This document shows positions 62,790-64,000 of a DNA stretch of 64,000 bases, piece after piece. Position 1 is the stretch's first letter. Each line of letters begins with the position of its first letter. The DNA comes from Agrypnia vestita (lineage: Eukaryota > Arthropoda > Insecta > Trichoptera > Phryganeidae). Position numbers and translations under genes: made by a program. The notes under the pieces are model-generated. The model saw only the letters and a program-made list of their open reading frames with translations. It was not told the origin of the DNA and made no database searches. The stretch covers positions 166,371 to 230,370 of the forward strand of contig JADDOH010004260.1 in the NCBI GenBank assembly GCA_016648135.1, read 5' to 3'.

Positions 62790-64000
62790 TTAGGTCCTTA
62801 CATATGAAATCGGCGTTTAATATGGTAGGAACATAAAGCCGATTTTTTTTTATTATAATATATTTATTTAATCAAAGTATGTACCATTGCTATCTATGCA
62901 CTTTTGCCATCTCATAGGTAGTTCATCGATCCCTTTACTAAAAAAACCATTCGGACGGGAATCAGTAAAATCTTTGAAGGCGGTTTGGACTGCTCCATCG
63001 GAGTTGAATTTTTTCCTTTGCAAGAAGTTATCCAAATTTCGAATAAAATGGTAATCTGTTGGGGCAAGGTCCGGAGACTACGGTGGATGTCTTAGACATT
63101 CCAATTGAAGCTCCTCTAATTTGGTAGCCGTCTGTTGTGCAGTGTGTGGTCTAGCGTTATCATGAAGCAGCAGTGGCCTAGAGCGATTAACTGGCCTCGA
63201 TTGTTTAGCAGCTAGCTTTTCCATCATGGTTTGCAGTTGCTGACAATAGACATCTGCCGTAATCGTCTGGCCAGATTTAAGAAAGCTGTAGTGAACGACA
63301 CCAGCACTAGTCAACCAAACGCTCACAAGTAACTTTTTTGGAGTCAATTGTCGCTTGGGGCATGGTTTGGCTGGTTCGGCAGGGTTCAGCCTATGCGATG
63401 AGCGCTTCCGATTATCGTACAGGATCCACTTTTCATCACAGGTAATGATTCGATTTAAAATCCCTTCATTATTGTGCCGGTTGAGTAATGCAACGCAGCA
63501 GTCAACGCGCGTTTGTTGATTTGCTTCACTCAATTCGTGATGTACCCACCTTTCAAGCTTTTTCACCTTACCAATTTGCTTCAAGTGGATTAAAACAGTT
63601 TTATCACTAACACCGCAGCCTGCAGCTAACTCGGATGTGGTTTGCGATGGATCCGCTTCCACAATAGCCTTCAATTCTTCATTATCAACTTTGGTCTCCG
63701 GCCGTCCACGGGGCTTGTTCTGCAGGTCGAAATTTCCAGAACGAAACGTTGGAACCAAAAACGCACTGTGTTTTCTTTTGCGGCACCGTCGCCATACACA
63801 TCATTAATCCTTCGAGCCGTTTCTGCAGCACTGGTGCCACGGTGGAACTCGTACTCGTAAATAACGCGATATTTCAAGTTTTTCATTTTGTAAACTGAGT
63901 GACGCAAAGAAAAAAACAATTGAGGAAAAAACAAATGAATTATAATTTTCAAACACAAATACATGAGTAAATAGCTGTATAAATTTGGATTTGGAATTCC
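62788..64000 (-). mobile_element. Mariner element (cecropia-like), 5' end off the window
   Basis: TTAGGTCCTTACATATGAAA (from 62790) preceded by TA (62788-62789) is the terminal repeat, at the 3' end of the transposase gene. The gene runs leftward from 63886 to 62868. About 110 bases upstream of the ATG are present and the other terminal repeat would lie beyond 64000. Confidence 0.8.
62868..63886 (-). pseudogene. Mariner transposase, one stop and one frameshift
   Basis: From ATG 63886 the protein begins MKNLKYRVIYEYEFHRGTSA with a helix-turn-helix (NDVYGDGAAKENTVRFWFQR). A single-base deletion near 63742 shifts the frame. Reading continues through GRPETKVDNEELKAIV, ITCDEKWILYDN (first catalytic Asp), LLLHDNARPHTA (second Asp), then a TAG at 63078-63080, and SPDLAPTDYHF, whose Asp is 34 residues after the second, the D34D spacing of mariners. 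It ends MRWQKCIDSNGTYFD at TAA 62868-62870. Length about 339 residues, as usual for mariner. Only two lesions, so inactivation looks recent. Confidence 0.88.

Overview
The window looks like a piece of insect nuclear DNA, most likely from a moth or butterfly. The evidence is the strong A+T bias, the many A/T homopolymers, the lack of any continuous host gene, a cecropia-type mariner whose terminal repeat starts TTAGGTCCTTACATATG, tRNA-derived SINEs with intact A and B boxes, and many decayed non-LTR retroelement tails of kinds common in Lepidoptera. The species cannot be named from the sequence. No host protein-coding gene could be supported. Every recognisable coding stretch belongs to a transposable element, and all of them are broken, so the window reads as an intergenic or intronic tract built by nested insertions.

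Layout. 0-6.5 kb: A/T-rich DNA with a SINE (4.2 kb), a short TIR element (4.9 kb), a perfect 26-bp-stem hairpin (5.24 kb) and the end of a Penelope-like repeat (5.7 kb). 6.5-8.6 kb: one end of a long-TIR repeat, then two Penelope-like fragments in opposite orientation, each with a GIY-YIG endonuclease tail followed by a hammerhead-like motif. 11-16.8 kb: a Tc1/mariner-type transposase relic, several LINE tails, two SINEs and a complete 846-bp hAT-type element with an 8-bp target duplication. 17.4-21.4 kb: members of an ACTAGCTG-headed repeat family, a second type of hammerhead-like repeat, and a long-TIR repeat holding a LINE tail. 21.36-23.55 kb: the best LINE, a 5'-truncated reverse transcriptase with a stop codon in its catalytic YADD box. 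23.85-29.7 kb: a block unlike the rest, richer in G+C, with nested tandem arrays of about 313, 121, 133/342 and 404 bp and a CCAAT-CCAAT-TATA promoter-like cluster at its right edge pointing into it. 29.7-34.5 kb: LINE tails, Penelope-like inverted repeats and a 142-bp foldback. 37.7-44.6 kb: an ACTAGCTG-headed retroposon, an internally deleted mariner, a Jockey-like LINE end, SINE tails and a composite Penelope-like copy. 47.5-57.2 kb: inverted-repeat elements, a foldback whose left arm has a well preserved hammerhead core, and a LINE tail nested in a long-TIR element. 58.2 kb: a (CACCCA)n array. 59-64 kb: SINEs, a tRNA-Arg-like sequence, more Penelope-like pieces including the best hammerhead, and a mariner transposase with one stop and one 1-base deletion that has inserted at a TA inside a Penelope-like repeat and runs off the right edge.

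The most coherent theme is the number of hammerhead ribozyme motifs. Four sequence families carry a CTGANGA-type core, a stem-loop, GAAA and a short self-complementary helix III. Two copies keep every core residue, with one unpaired C in helix II of one of them. Hammerheads are known from Penelope-like retroelements; the density, the four families and the dimer-type helix III are what deserve a closer look here. The second theme is the unexplained 23.85-29.7 kb block of nested repeats.
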